Assembly (NCBI GenBank): GCA_965237595.1
Contig: CBDEFY010000006.1
Span: 248,001-312,000 of the forward strand
Origin: UBA9611 sp965237595
Lineage (GTDB): Bacteria; Chloroflexota; Dehalococcoidia; Lucifugimonadales; UBA3495
Reading direction: 5' to 3'
DNA length: 64,000 nucleotides
The notes under the pieces were generated by a model. It had not been told where the DNA came from. It saw nothing but the letters and a program-made list of their open reading frames with translations, and made no database searches. Each line of letters starts with the position of its first letter. Positions within the stretch are counted from its first letter, which is position 1. A program made the position numbers and the translations under genes. Below, one piece after another: positions 34,922 to 43,032 of the stretch.

Positions 34922-35680
34922 CTAGGCGTACCGCAGCAGAACCTCGGCCAATTCCTGGGGACGCTGAGCCATCACCTGATGACAAGAGTCTATCTGAACT
35001 GTTTCCACGCCCTCGAAGCGCTCGGCGATTCTGAGTTGGGCATCCGGCGGGATTAGTTTGTCCTGGGTCAGCACGATGTAGGTCACCGGGCAGGGCAGCG
35101 TCCAGTCATCCATCAGCAAACGCGACTTGAGTACTCTGGTCGGAAGCGGGCCAAAGAACCCCAATAGTTGCACCACTTCCATCGAGTCCATGCCGTTGCA
35201 CAAAATCCCGTTGATAGCGGGCCGGGGTACCTTCAATTCCTGACGGGACAGTGAACTGAGGGTGGAGAACAGGCTGAACATGGCCCGCGTCCGGGTAGAG
35301 CAGGCGCTGAGCAACGGCCGCTGGGGCGCCGGCACTATCCCCGCCACCAGCACCACCCGTTTCGGCGGGACAGGCATCTCTTTGGCCGCTTGGACCACCA
35401 TGCTCCCGGCAAATCCGTGGCCCACGAGCACCAAGTCCTTCAGCTGTTCCCTCTCCACCGCCCGGGTGATGGCCTGGACGCACTCTTCCAACCGCACCGC
35501 GGCGGTGTCCCCGTCAGCGTCCGCTCCGTGACCGGGGAGGTCGAGAGGATGCACCCGGTTGGCCCGGCGGTGTTTGTGCAATGTGGGCGGGTGCTCCTCC
35601 GGGGCGGTTAGGTGTCCCCAGACATGGCCCCAACTCCATGCGCCCTGTCCCACGCCGTGCACGAGTAAATAGTCGGTCAT
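34922..35680 (-). CDS. Alpha/beta hydrolase-fold protein lacking the nucleophile serine
   Basis: A 252-residue protein of the hydroxynitrile-lyase/methylesterase-like group: YLLVHGVGQGAWSWGHVWGHL at the start, HPLDLPGHG, and a final SCHQVMAQRPQELAEVLL with the catalytic His. The nucleophile elbow, normally GHSFAG, reads GHGFAG (codon GGA), so the serine is absent; Asp (VLTQDKLIPP) and His remain. It may be a non-hydrolytic member, for example a binding protein or lyase, or an inactive copy. It lies 22 bases downstream of selA on the same strand. Confidence 0.85.
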   Translation of the reverse strand: MTDYLLVHGVGQGAWSWGHVWGHLTAPEEHPPTLHKHRRANRVHPLDLPGHGADADGDTAAVRLEECVQAITRAVEREQLKDLVLVGHGFAGSMVVQAAKEMPVPPKRVVLVAGIVPAPQRPLLSACSTRTRAMFSLFSTLSSLSRQELKVPRPAINGILCNGMDSMEVVQLLGFFGPLPTRVLKSRLLMDDWTLPCPVTYIVLTQDKLIPPDAQLRIAERFEGVETVQIDSCHQVMAQRPQELAEVLLRYA

Positions 35681-35702
35681 CCAGCTTCCCTATACGTATC
35701 TA

Positions 35703-37109
35703 TCAATCTGGCAACCTTGATTCCTTCGACGTATCGTTGCAACACGGGGGCTCTGAGGCCATAGCTAACCGCAGCGCGTCCAGCATCGGCCCATCCTCTT
35801 CGGGCAACACGGTGCGCGGGTCCAGCAAGACCCGGTCCTCTTCGATGCGGGCGATTACCGGGGGGCTGCTCTCCCGAAGCCGCCCCATGACCTCTTCAGG
35901 CCCGGTGCTTTGGCAGTCTACCGATAACACCCATGACGGCAGGGTCTCGCCGGGCAGGCTACCGCCGCCAACGGCAGAACGGCTCTCTTCCACCGATGAG
36001 GGACACTCCAAACCCGACTGCCAAGACTGGGCTCTCGTCTTGAGGTCGGCCTCCGGGGTAGAAATCATGCGCCAAACTGGGATCTCCCGCTCAGCTTCGC
36101 CCCGCAGGTAATGGAGCAACGTGGCGGTTAGGCTGGCCAGACTCAGTTTGTCGATGCGCACGGCCCTAGCCAGCGGGTGCCGGCTCAATCGTTCCACCAG
36201 TTCTTTTTTTCCGACCACGATGCCCGCCTGGGGGCCGCCCAACAGCTTGTCTCCTGAGAAGAACACCAGACCGGCGCCGTCCTTGATGCTCTCTTGGGGC
36301 GTCGGCTCGTGGGCCATGCCGTATTTCTCGGTCAATAGCAGACTCCCGCTGCCCACGTCGTGAAGCACCGGGATGCCGCGCCGCTCTCCAACCTCCACTA
36401 GGTCCGAAGTCGCCACGGACGCGGTGAACCCCTCCACCCGGAAGTTACTGGCGTGGACCTTCAGAAAAGCAGCGGTGTTCTCGGTCACCGCCTCGTCATA
36501 GTCGCGGACGTAGGTGCGGTTGGTCGTGCCCACATCCACCAGGGTCCCGCCGCTCTGCCGCAGTACGTCGGGGACTCGAAATCCGCCGCCGATCTCCACA
36601 GCCTCGGACCGGGAGACAACCACTTCTCTGCCGGTGGCCAGCGCCGAAAGGCCCAAAAGCATGGCCGAGGCGTTATTGTTGACCGCCAAGGACGCCTCGG
36701 CCCCGGTAATCTGGCACAACAGCGATTGTAAGTGCGCCTGGCGGGAGCCCCGGCGCCCGGTGGACAGGTCCAGTTCCAGGTTGGAATACCCCTGGGCCGC
36801 CTGGTTGGCGGCCTCGATTGCAGCCCGGCTCAGGGGAGCGCGTCCCAGGTTGGTGTGAATCACCACCCCTGTGGCGTTGATTACGTGCCGGGGCTCGGCT
36901 CGCATTGTGTCTTCTATCCGCCGGCAGACCGATTTGGCAACGTGACCGGCGTCGGGCGAATCGCCGCCCTGTCTGATTTGCTCCCGCGCCGCTTCCAGGG
37001 CCTCCCTGACCAGGTCGACAACCCAGTCACGGTCAAAAGACTGGGTGGCGGCGGCCACATCCTGAATTGCCAGGACACTGTCAACACTGGGGAGGTTGCG
37101 AAATTGCAT
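35703..37109 (-). CDS. selA: L-seryl-tRNA(Sec) selenium transferase
   Basis: A 468-residue PLP enzyme close to the usual SelA length. It begins with FRNLPSVDSVL and has NATGVVIHTNLGRAPLS, STGRRGSRQAHLQSLLCQITGAEA, VNNNASAMLL and the PLP lysine in FFSGDKLLGGPQAG. It converts Ser-tRNA(Sec) to Sec-tRNA(Sec). The open frame continues 69 codons upstream, but the family starts at the ATG at 37109. Its usual partners selB, selD and selC are not in this window, and I found no gene with a Sec-type in-frame TGA. Confidence 0.92.
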   Translation of the reverse strand: MQFRNLPSVDSVLAIQDVAAATQSFDRDWVVDLVREALEAAREQIRQGGDSPDAGHVAKSVCRRIEDTMRAEPRHVINATGVVIHTNLGRAPLSRAAIEAANQAAQGYSNLELDLSTGRRGSRQAHLQSLLCQITGAEASLAVNNNASAMLLGLSALATGREVVVSRSEAVEIGGGFRVPDVLRQSGGTLVDVGTTNRTYVRDYDEAVTENTAAFLKVHASNFRVEGFTASVATSDLVEVGERRGIPVLHDVGSGSLLLTEKYGMAHEPTPQESIKDGAGLVFFSGDKLLGGPQAGIVVGKKELVERLSRHPLARAVRIDKLSLASLTATLLHYLRGEAEREIPVWRMISTPEADLKTRAQSWQSGLECPSSVEESRSAVGGGSLPGETLPSWVLSVDCQSTGPEEVMGRLRESSPPVIARIEEDRVLLDPRTVLPEEDGPMLDALRLAMASEPPCCNDTSKESRLPD

Positions 37110-37352
37110 CTGCCTGGTCCGAACCAATTCGAAATTTTGGGGACGGCGTATCTGATCGTAGACCGGCCTATATTCTAGCATGAGGGCCAGTCGATCCCCT
37201 GCCGATTCCCTGTCGATGCGATGAAATCGTGCCCCACCTTGCCCGTCCGGCCGCCCAGATATTGGGGGCCGACTCTGGAATTTGGCGGTCCGCCGGTATA
37301 GAATGGATTCCAGCAAGTCGCGGGCTGCATGACCGGCGAAGATCTAGCAAGA

Positions 37353-37559
37353 ATGAAACCGAAACTGGTCGCAATATTCGTTGTGGGCCTCCTGTCCCTA
37401 TCCGTCGTTGCCACCGCAGTGGCCGCCATCGGCCAGGCTGTGTCGGAAGAACCCGGCGCGTCCAGCATCGCCCTGGGCAGCTACACCAATGAGATTGGCG
37501 ACACCAAAGGCGACAATCGTCTCGTCAGCTCTTTCAAACTGGTCTGCCCCTTCCACTAG
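37353..37559 (+). CDS. Small putative secreted or membrane-anchored protein
   Basis: A 68-residue frame: two lysines, a hydrophobic stretch (LVAIFVVGLLSLSVVATAVAA) like a signal peptide with an AxA-like site, a small hydrophilic body and the end KLVCPFH. An upstream ATG at 37329 in the same frame is possible. The ribosome site is weak. No family recognised; it may be spurious. Confidence 0.35.
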   Translation: MKPKLVAIFVVGLLSLSVVATAVAAIGQAVSEEPGASSIALGSYTNEIGDTKGDNRLVSSFKLVCPFH

Positions 37560-37882
37560 CCTCAACCCCACCCTTTATTCCTAACTGTCCGGTTACCAGG
37601 CCTCAGATTCTGCTGCCCAGTTGACCTCGTGCCAGCTCCGAGCCCGGTGGCATGATGCAGACCCAGGCGGTGCTGGGCGGTGCTGGATGGGAGAGTCTCT
37701 TTCCAGGGGTAGTGCGGGCCGGACCCCTGCAGGTAAGGGCCTTGCAGTCTAGGCCTGGATGATTCAGGGGCAAATCAGACTCGCCAGCACGGACGATTGC
37801 CGACGGGGGCGCGGTAAAATTCTCAGGCGATACCACCGTATCGCCCGGTCCATATCCGTTGCCGCCGGCAGATCATTTGTTC
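37560..37882. other. 323-base gap upstream of the sigma gene
   Basis: No coding frame looks real. It includes the hairpin listed next and an imperfect CTGCAGG/CCTTGCAG repeat near 37729. I see no clear -35/-10 pair of the ECF type that could be read with confidence. Confidence 0.5.
37826..37845 (+). promoter_or_regulatory. Perfect 8-bp hairpin before the sigma gene
   Basis: GGCGATAC-CACC-GTATCGCC ends 37 bases before the ATG at 37883. It could be an operator dyad or a leader hairpin. Confidence 0.4.
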
Positions 37883-38494
37883 ATGGCGCAAATCACCCAC
37901 ACCTCGCCCCACGCCAACCTGCTGGTCAAAGACCAGTCGGGGCAGGCCAACTGTTTCAACTGCGTGATTGAGACCTACCAGACACAGGCGTACAACCTGG
38001 CCCGACGGATGCTGGACGATTGGGCCTTGGCGGAGGACGCGGTACAGGAGAGCTTCGTCTCGGCCTACCGCGCTTTCAACCGGTTCCGCGGCGAAAACCT
38101 CACCGCCTGGGTGTTAAGGATTGTCTCCAACACCTGCCGGGACATGCTGCGGGCCCGCAAGGCCCGGCCAACTGTTTCGCTGGACCCTCTACCCACCGGC
38201 GACGAGCCGCAGGGCCCAAGCGCAGTGGACATCCCGTCCCGTGAGCCATCTCTCGAGGACCGGGCCGAGCAGTCGGAACTCAGGGAAACTATCCAGACCG
38301 GACTGGACACCCTTTAAGAGGACCAGCGTTTGGCGGTGTTGCTGGTGGACGTGCACGGCCTGAGCTATGAGGATGCAGCCGAGTCGATGAGCTGCTCGCT
38401 GGGCACCGTAAAGTCTCGGGTCAGCCGGGGGCGGGACTACCTGCGGCGGCAGACCGGGGAACCTTTACCCTCCCGTTTCCGTCAAGAAGAGTAG
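37883..38494 (+). pseudogene. ECF-type sigma factor split by an in-frame TAA
   Basis: Region 2 is intact: YNLARRMLDDWALAEDAVQESFVSAYRAFNRFRG and WVLRIVSNTCRDMLRARKARP. At 38315-38317 the frame has TAA, and the same frame then continues for 58 codons with a complete region 4 (EDQRLAVLLVDVHGLSYEDAAESMSCSLGTVKSRVSRGRDYLRRQ). Nothing else is missing: homology runs straight through the stop, at the linker between sigma-2 and sigma-4. So this is a single-codon nonsense mutation, an assembly error or a read-through site. The anti-sigma gene follows 6 bases later. ATG at 37883 or TTG at 37859 may be the start. Confidence 0.85.
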
Positions 38495-38500
38495 ATAGCT

Positions 38501-39343
38501 ATGTGGCTACTGAGATCAACACATAAGCATATCGGCCAGGACACGCTCAGCGAGTACCTGGACGGACGGCTGCAGGGCAGAGACCTGGATCGGGTCGGAC
38601 AGCGGCTGGAGGAATGTGACGCCTGCCGGAAGGACCTGGAGGAGTTGCAGGCCACGGTGGCCATGGTGCGGCAGTTACCCATGGAGACGCCCCGCCGCAG
38701 CTTCGTGATGAGCGCCCCACCAGCGGAACCGGTACGGGTCCGGCCGGCCCTGGCCCTTCGTGCGCCCAACTGGGTCTACGTCGTGGCCGCGTCCGTCGCC
38801 GCCCTGGCCCTGGCGATAACCGTGGTGGACGCCACCGGCGGGCTATCGTCCGACCCCCTCCGCCGGGACGTAGAAACAACCGCCCTGGCTTCCGCCCCTG
38901 CTCCGGAGGAGACCGGCGTGTCTGGGCCCCCTTCCGGGCCCGGACCTGCAGGTGAAACGGCTGCCGAGGCCGAGGTCGACGCCAGGTTCGGGACCGGCTC
39001 AGCGCCTGCCGCGGCCACCGCCGACCAAACGGTCCAAGAACAACAAGCTGTTACCCCAGCAGCGGCCACTGGGACTGCGGCGCCTCCTCTGATTACCCCT
39101 CTTCCGGAGGCCGGAGGCGCAGACGGGGACGCTTCCTCTGTCGAGAACCAAACAGCCATAGCGCTGACCGCGGAAGCACCTACACAAGTCTTGGAACCGA
39201 CCGAACCGCAGTTGGTTGACGAAGATGGCGGCGGCACTTCGGTATGGTGGCGAGTATCAGAAGCCGCCGCCGGGCTTTTATTGGCGGCTTTTTTGGCTGG
39301 ATTGGGCCTCCGCTGGCGCGCCAGCCGGCGGGACTCGGCTTAA
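38501..39343 (+). CDS. Anti-sigma factor, zf-HC2/ZAS-like, membrane-bound
   Basis: A 280-residue protein. The N-terminal ~60 residues match the anti-sigma zinc-finger domain (DTLSEYLDGRLQGRDLDRVGQRLEECDACRKDLEEL), but the His of the HxxxCxxC motif is Arg (RLEECDAC), so zinc binding may be altered. A membrane helix follows (WVYVVAASVAALALAITVV), then a long Ala/Pro/Glu-rich extracytoplasmic region and a second helix near the C-terminus (AAGLLLAAFLAGLGL). It should hold the upstream ECF sigma factor at the membrane. Confidence 0.8.
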   Translation: MWLLRSTHKHIGQDTLSEYLDGRLQGRDLDRVGQRLEECDACRKDLEELQATVAMVRQLPMETPRRSFVMSAPPAEPVRVRPALALRAPNWVYVVAASVAALALAITVVDATGGLSSDPLRRDVETTALASAPAPEETGVSGPPSGPGPAGETAAEAEVDARFGTGSAPAAATADQTVQEQQAVTPAAATGTAAPPLITPLPEAGGADGDASSVENQTAIALTAEAPTQVLEPTEPQLVDEDGGGTSVWWRVSEAAAGLLLAAFLAGLGLRWRASRRDSA

Positions 39344-39498
39344 TTGCCGTTGCCCGGGGGAACCCCGTGACCGCTTATCCACCAATTTCTGGGTCCCGGG
39401 AACTATTTCCCCCGCCCCTCCGTCATAAACCATGGAAGCAGCGCCGTTGGGCGGATACCTAAAATTTCCCACCAGTAAATCTAGGAGAGATAAACATC

Positions 39499-40497
39499 AT
39501 GGTCCCAGCAATTATTCAAAGCAAGAAGACGCTAATCATCCTGGCGGCGGCCCTGGCCATGTTATTGGCGGTGGCCTGTGGCTCGGACAGCGACGGCAAC
39601 GGCGGCTCCGGGACAGCGGGCGGCGTTTCGGCAGCCGACCTATCCAACCTTATCGGGAGTCCTGAAGCGGTTGCCCGGCTGCTCGATTCGGGTTCCAGGA
39701 CCGGCTCCGGCATCTGGGTCAACGGCACCGGCAAGGCAAGCGGTGTGCCGGACCTTGGCGTAATTAGCTTGGGCGTGGAATCCCTGGCCGACACGGCTGC
39801 CGAAGCCCGCGGACAGGCCGCTGTCGCCATCGACCGGACCATCTCGGTCCTCAGGAACAGCGACATCGAGGACCGGGACATCCAGACCAGTCACTTCAAC
39901 ATCAGCCCCCGCTACAACACCCAGGAAATAACCAAGTGCGTGGACCGCCCCACAGAGGAGGGCCCAACTTCCGGAGAGCCCTCCACCGCTCCCTCTTTAG
40001 GCGTCCCGCCGCCGATTGCCCCGACTCCCGTCGTGGAGATGGTGGTAATCCAAGAATCCAAGAGCAGCGAATGCAGGGTGGATTTCCAGCGGATACTCAT
40101 CGGATATCAGGTGACTAACACCCTGACGGTCAAGGTCCGTGACCTAGACGACATGGGCGGCATCATCGACGGTGTGACCGAAGCCGCCGGGGACCTGATC
40201 CGCATCAACCGCGTCAACTTCACCATCGAGGACACAAAACCCCTCCAGACCCAGGCGAGGGAAGAGGCCATCGCCGACCTGCTGGCCAAAGCCAACGCCA
40301 TGGCCCGACTGGCGGGGGTTGAACTGGGTAAGCTGGTCTTTCTGACGGAGACCGGCGGCGGTGTCCCGGCGCCATTCGGCAGAGCTGAGGCCGCGCCTGC
40401 CTTCGGGTTCGCCGTCGACCAGTCCACAAGCATCTTGGCCGGAGAATTGAACGTGAGCGTGCAGGGAGTCTTTGACATTGGCCCTTCGGGCAATTAG
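39499..40497 (+). CDS. SIMPL-domain (DUF541) lipoprotein
   Basis: A 332-residue protein with a lipoprotein signal (LIILAAALAMLLAVAC). The SIMPL domain includes INGTGKASGVPDLGVISLGVES-like start (seen as VNGTGKASGVPDLGVISLGV), SDIEDRDIQTSHFNISPRY and the C-terminal AREEAIADLLAKANAMARLAGVELGKLVFLTE. A Pro-rich insert of ~45 residues with two Cys sits in the middle. SIMPL proteins are periplasmic or surface proteins of unclear function, some linked to oxidative stress. It may be a target of the adjacent sigma/anti-sigma pair. Confidence 0.87.
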   Translation: MVPAIIQSKKTLIILAAALAMLLAVACGSDSDGNGGSGTAGGVSAADLSNLIGSPEAVARLLDSGSRTGSGIWVNGTGKASGVPDLGVISLGVESLADTAAEARGQAAVAIDRTISVLRNSDIEDRDIQTSHFNISPRYNTQEITKCVDRPTEEGPTSGEPSTAPSLGVPPPIAPTPVVEMVVIQESKSSECRVDFQRILIGYQVTNTLTVKVRDLDDMGGIIDGVTEAAGDLIRINRVNFTIEDTKPLQTQAREEAIADLLAKANAMARLAGVELGKLVFLTETGGGVPAPFGRAEAAPAFGFAVDQSTSILAGELNVSVQGVFDIGPSGN

Positions 40498-40522
40498 AGG
40501 CACCGGCAATCCCACGGCACCA

Positions 40523-40548
40523 GGGCGGGGTCTTTTCGGACCCCGCCC
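40523..40548 (+). terminator. Strong hairpin after the SIMPL gene
   Basis: GGGCGGGGTC, loop TTTTCG, GACCCCGCCC: a perfect 10-bp stem 25 bases after the stop. The following sequence (GGATTTA) has only a short T-run, so termination is likely but not textbook. Confidence 0.65.
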
Positions 40549-40661
40549 GGATTTATGCCGCTGACTCCCGGTTAGCCCGAGCCGCTCTCACTTGCGGGGC
40601 AATTCCATGGTTGTTAGAATTTTATTGCCCATAACCCCAAAGTAATTCCCGCGGGAGCCAC

Positions 40662-41264
40662 ATGGTCTTAAGCGACCGGACTATCAAAGAAGAACTGGAC
40701 AAAGGGCGCATCGTAATCTCGCCCCTGAATCCCGAAGACATCCAGCCGGCCAGCGTCGACCTTCATTTGGACCGTAAACTCCTGGTTTTCGCCAATTCCC
40801 GCCGCCCCTATATCGATGTCAAAGAGGCCCTTGAAGACCTGACCCAGATGGTCGAGATCGAGGACGACAGCCCATTCATCCTCCATCCCGGCGAGTTCGT
40901 CCTCGGCAGCACGTTGGAAAACATCGAACTGCCCGATGACTTGGTGGCCCGCCTGGAAGGCAAGAGCAGCTTGGGGCGCATCGGCCTGGTGATTCACTCC
41001 ACCGCCGGTTTTGTGGACCCCGGCTGGAAGGGGCACCTGACGCTTGAGCTTAGCAACCTGGCCCGGCTGCCCATCACCCTCTACCACGGCATGAAGATCG
41101 GGCAAATCTCTTACCTGCGTCTCAGTACCCCAGCCGACCGTCTCTATGGGTCCGAATCCCTGGGTAGCAAGTACCAGGGCCAGACCGCTCCAACCGCCAG
41201 CCGGTTTTATCAGGACTTCTCCCGGCAGGACTCCTCCCGGCGAGACTCCAACCCGGCGTCTTAG
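40662..41264 (+). CDS. dcd: dCTP deaminase
   Basis: A 200-residue trimeric dCTP deaminase. Conserved parts are VLSDRTIKEELDKGRI, QPASVDLHLDRKL, EGKSSLGRIGLVIHSTAGFVDPGWKGHLTLELSN and GMKIGQISYL, with YQGQTAPTASRF near the end. It makes dUTP (or dUMP in bifunctional forms) for dTMP synthesis. The C-terminal ~12 residues (RQDSSRRDSNPAS) are extra. ribD starts 8 bases downstream, so it leads the riboflavin operon. Confidence 0.93.
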   Translation: MVLSDRTIKEELDKGRIVISPLNPEDIQPASVDLHLDRKLLVFANSRRPYIDVKEALEDLTQMVEIEDDSPFILHPGEFVLGSTLENIELPDDLVARLEGKSSLGRIGLVIHSTAGFVDPGWKGHLTLELSNLARLPITLYHGMKIGQISYLRLSTPADRLYGSESLGSKYQGQTAPTASRFYQDFSRQDSSRRDSNPAS

Positions 41265-41272
41265 CCCAGGCC

Positions 41273-42370
41273 ATGAACCACATGAAGAGGGCCGTTGAAC
41301 TGGCCCATCAGGTTATGGGATCCACCAGCCCCAATCCCGCCGTGGGCGCAGTGCTGGTCAAGGACGGGGCCGAGATTGGAACCGGCGCCACTCAACCACC
41401 CGGCCAAGACCATGCCGAGATAATCGCCTTGAGACAAGGCTCGGACCAGGCCCGGGGCGCCACCCTCTATACCACCTTGGAACCCTGCTGTACCTGGGGC
41501 CGCACCCCGCCCTGCACCAAAGCCATCATCCAAGCGGGCATCGCAGAGGTCCATTTCGCGGTGGTCGACCCCAACCCCGACGTATCCGGAAAGGGGCGGA
41601 ACGAACTGGCCGCCGCGGGCATCCAGGTGGTGGAGGAAGAGGCTGAAGGGGCCCACGAGCTATACGAGGCTTTCGCCAAGCACATCGCCACCGGCACGCC
41701 CTTCGTCACCACCAAATTCGCCATGACTCTGGACGGCAAGATTGCCACCCATACCGGCGACTCCAAGTGGGTCACGGGACCCGAGGCAAGGGGATTCGTG
41801 CAGCAGCTGCGCCGTGTCTGCGACGCCATATTGGTGGGCGTAACCACGGCGTTGACCGACGACCCCTACCTGACCGCCCGAGATGACGACGGCAATCCCT
41901 TGGAACGCCAGCCGCTGCGGGTCGTGCTGGACAGCACCTGCCACACCCCGGTTGGGGCCATCATGTTCCGCCAGCCGGGCTCCACTCTCATCGCCACCAC
42001 CCGCGCCGCCCCAGACTCGCGGGTCGAGGCCCTGGAGCAGGCGGGGGCCGAAGTGGTCGTGCTGCCCGCCGGGGACGACAGCCGGGTCGACCTGCCTTCA
42101 TTGCTATTTCACCTGGGCTCGAAAGGCGTGGTCAACCTGCTGGTGGAGGGTGGAGGCTCGGTGCACGGGGCCTTTTTCGACAGGGGACTGGTGGACAAGG
42201 TATGCGCTTTCGTCGCCCCGGTGATGGTGGGCGGAGAAACGTCCCTGTCCCCGGTGGAGGGCCAAGGGGTGGCCGTCATGGACAACGCCTGGCGCCTGAC
42301 CAACACCCGGATCGAGCAAATAGGACCGGATTGGCTCATAATAGGGTATCCCCAGAAAGAGTCCATGTAG
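41273..42370 (+). CDS. ribD: Bifunctional riboflavin deaminase/reductase
   Basis: A 365-residue protein. The N-terminal deaminase has SPNPAVGAVLV, the zinc motifs DHAEIIAL and TLEPCCTWGRTPPC (usual form CCHYGRTPPC). The C-terminal reductase has KFAMTLDGKIATHTGDSKWVTG, VGVTTALTDDPYLTAR and LLVEGGGSVHGAFF. It performs the second and third steps of riboflavin synthesis. It overlaps no neighbour; ribE follows after 48 bases. Confidence 0.95.
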   Translation: MNHMKRAVELAHQVMGSTSPNPAVGAVLVKDGAEIGTGATQPPGQDHAEIIALRQGSDQARGATLYTTLEPCCTWGRTPPCTKAIIQAGIAEVHFAVVDPNPDVSGKGRNELAAAGIQVVEEEAEGAHELYEAFAKHIATGTPFVTTKFAMTLDGKIATHTGDSKWVTGPEARGFVQQLRRVCDAILVGVTTALTDDPYLTARDDDGNPLERQPLRVVLDSTCHTPVGAIMFRQPGSTLIATTRAAPDSRVEALEQAGAEVVVLPAGDDSRVDLPSLLFHLGSKGVVNLLVEGGGSVHGAFFDRGLVDKVCAFVAPVMVGGETSLSPVEGQGVAVMDNAWRLTNTRIEQIGPDWLIIGYPQKESM

Positions 42371-42418
42371 AGATGAACGGGCCAGATATCCCATAGACGC
42401 CTGCGTTGAAGGAATATA

Positions 42419-42994
42419 TTGTTCACGGGAATCGTAGAAGAAGTGGGTGTCGTCGCCAAGATTAGCGCCAACGCCATGACGGTCCGGGCTTCGAAGGTCA
42501 TGGAAGACCTAAAGCTGGGCGACAGTATCTCCGTGAACGGGGCCTGCCTCACCGCAGTGAGCTTGAGCGGCAGCGGGTTCTCCGTGGACCTTTCGCCGGA
42601 GACTATGCGGAGGACCGCCCTGGGAGACCTGACCGAGGGACGCCCGGTGAACCTGGAACGGGCCCTCGCCGCCAGCGACAGGATGGGAGGCCACATCGTC
42701 CAGGGGCACGTGGACGGCACTGGTCGTATCATGTCTACCAAGCCGGAGGGAGACTCTGTAATCTTTCGTATCAGAGTCCCCAAACGCTTGAATCGCTATA
42801 TCGTTGAAAAGGGTTTCGTTGCGGTTGACGGTATCAGCTTGACCGTGGTAAAAAGAGGTGCTTCGTCGTTCACCTTGGCTGTGATACCATACACGCTGAA
42901 TAATACTAATTTGACCTCATTATCTGTTACAGACCGAGTGAACCTAGAGGCCGACATCCTAGCCAAGTATGTAGAGAGTCTTCTGGACCGCTAA
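42419..42994 (+). CDS. ribE: Riboflavin synthase alpha chain
   Basis: A 191-residue protein with the two lumazine-binding repeats: MFTGIVEEVGVV...GDSISVNGACLTAV and HIVQGHVDGTG...FVAVDGISLTVV. It dismutates 6,7-dimethyl-8-ribityllumazine to riboflavin. The start is a TTG at 42419 beginning the family's MFTGI; AAGGA lies 7 bases before. Codon use in the last third is more AT-rich than in the neighbours. Confidence 0.95.
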   Translation: MFTGIVEEVGVVAKISANAMTVRASKVMEDLKLGDSISVNGACLTAVSLSGSGFSVDLSPETMRRTALGDLTEGRPVNLERALAASDRMGGHIVQGHVDGTGRIMSTKPEGDSVIFRIRVPKRLNRYIVEKGFVAVDGISLTVVKRGASSFTLAVIPYTLNNTNLTSLSVTDRVNLEADILAKYVESLLDR

Positions 42995-43032
42995 CCGGGG
43001 CCGGGGGACGAAGGCGCCGGAAGGACGACATC

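Noticed and set aside
42371..42418. Possible FMN riboswitch before ribE (or before dcd)
   Set aside because: The spacers are too short or lack the conserved RFN boxes.
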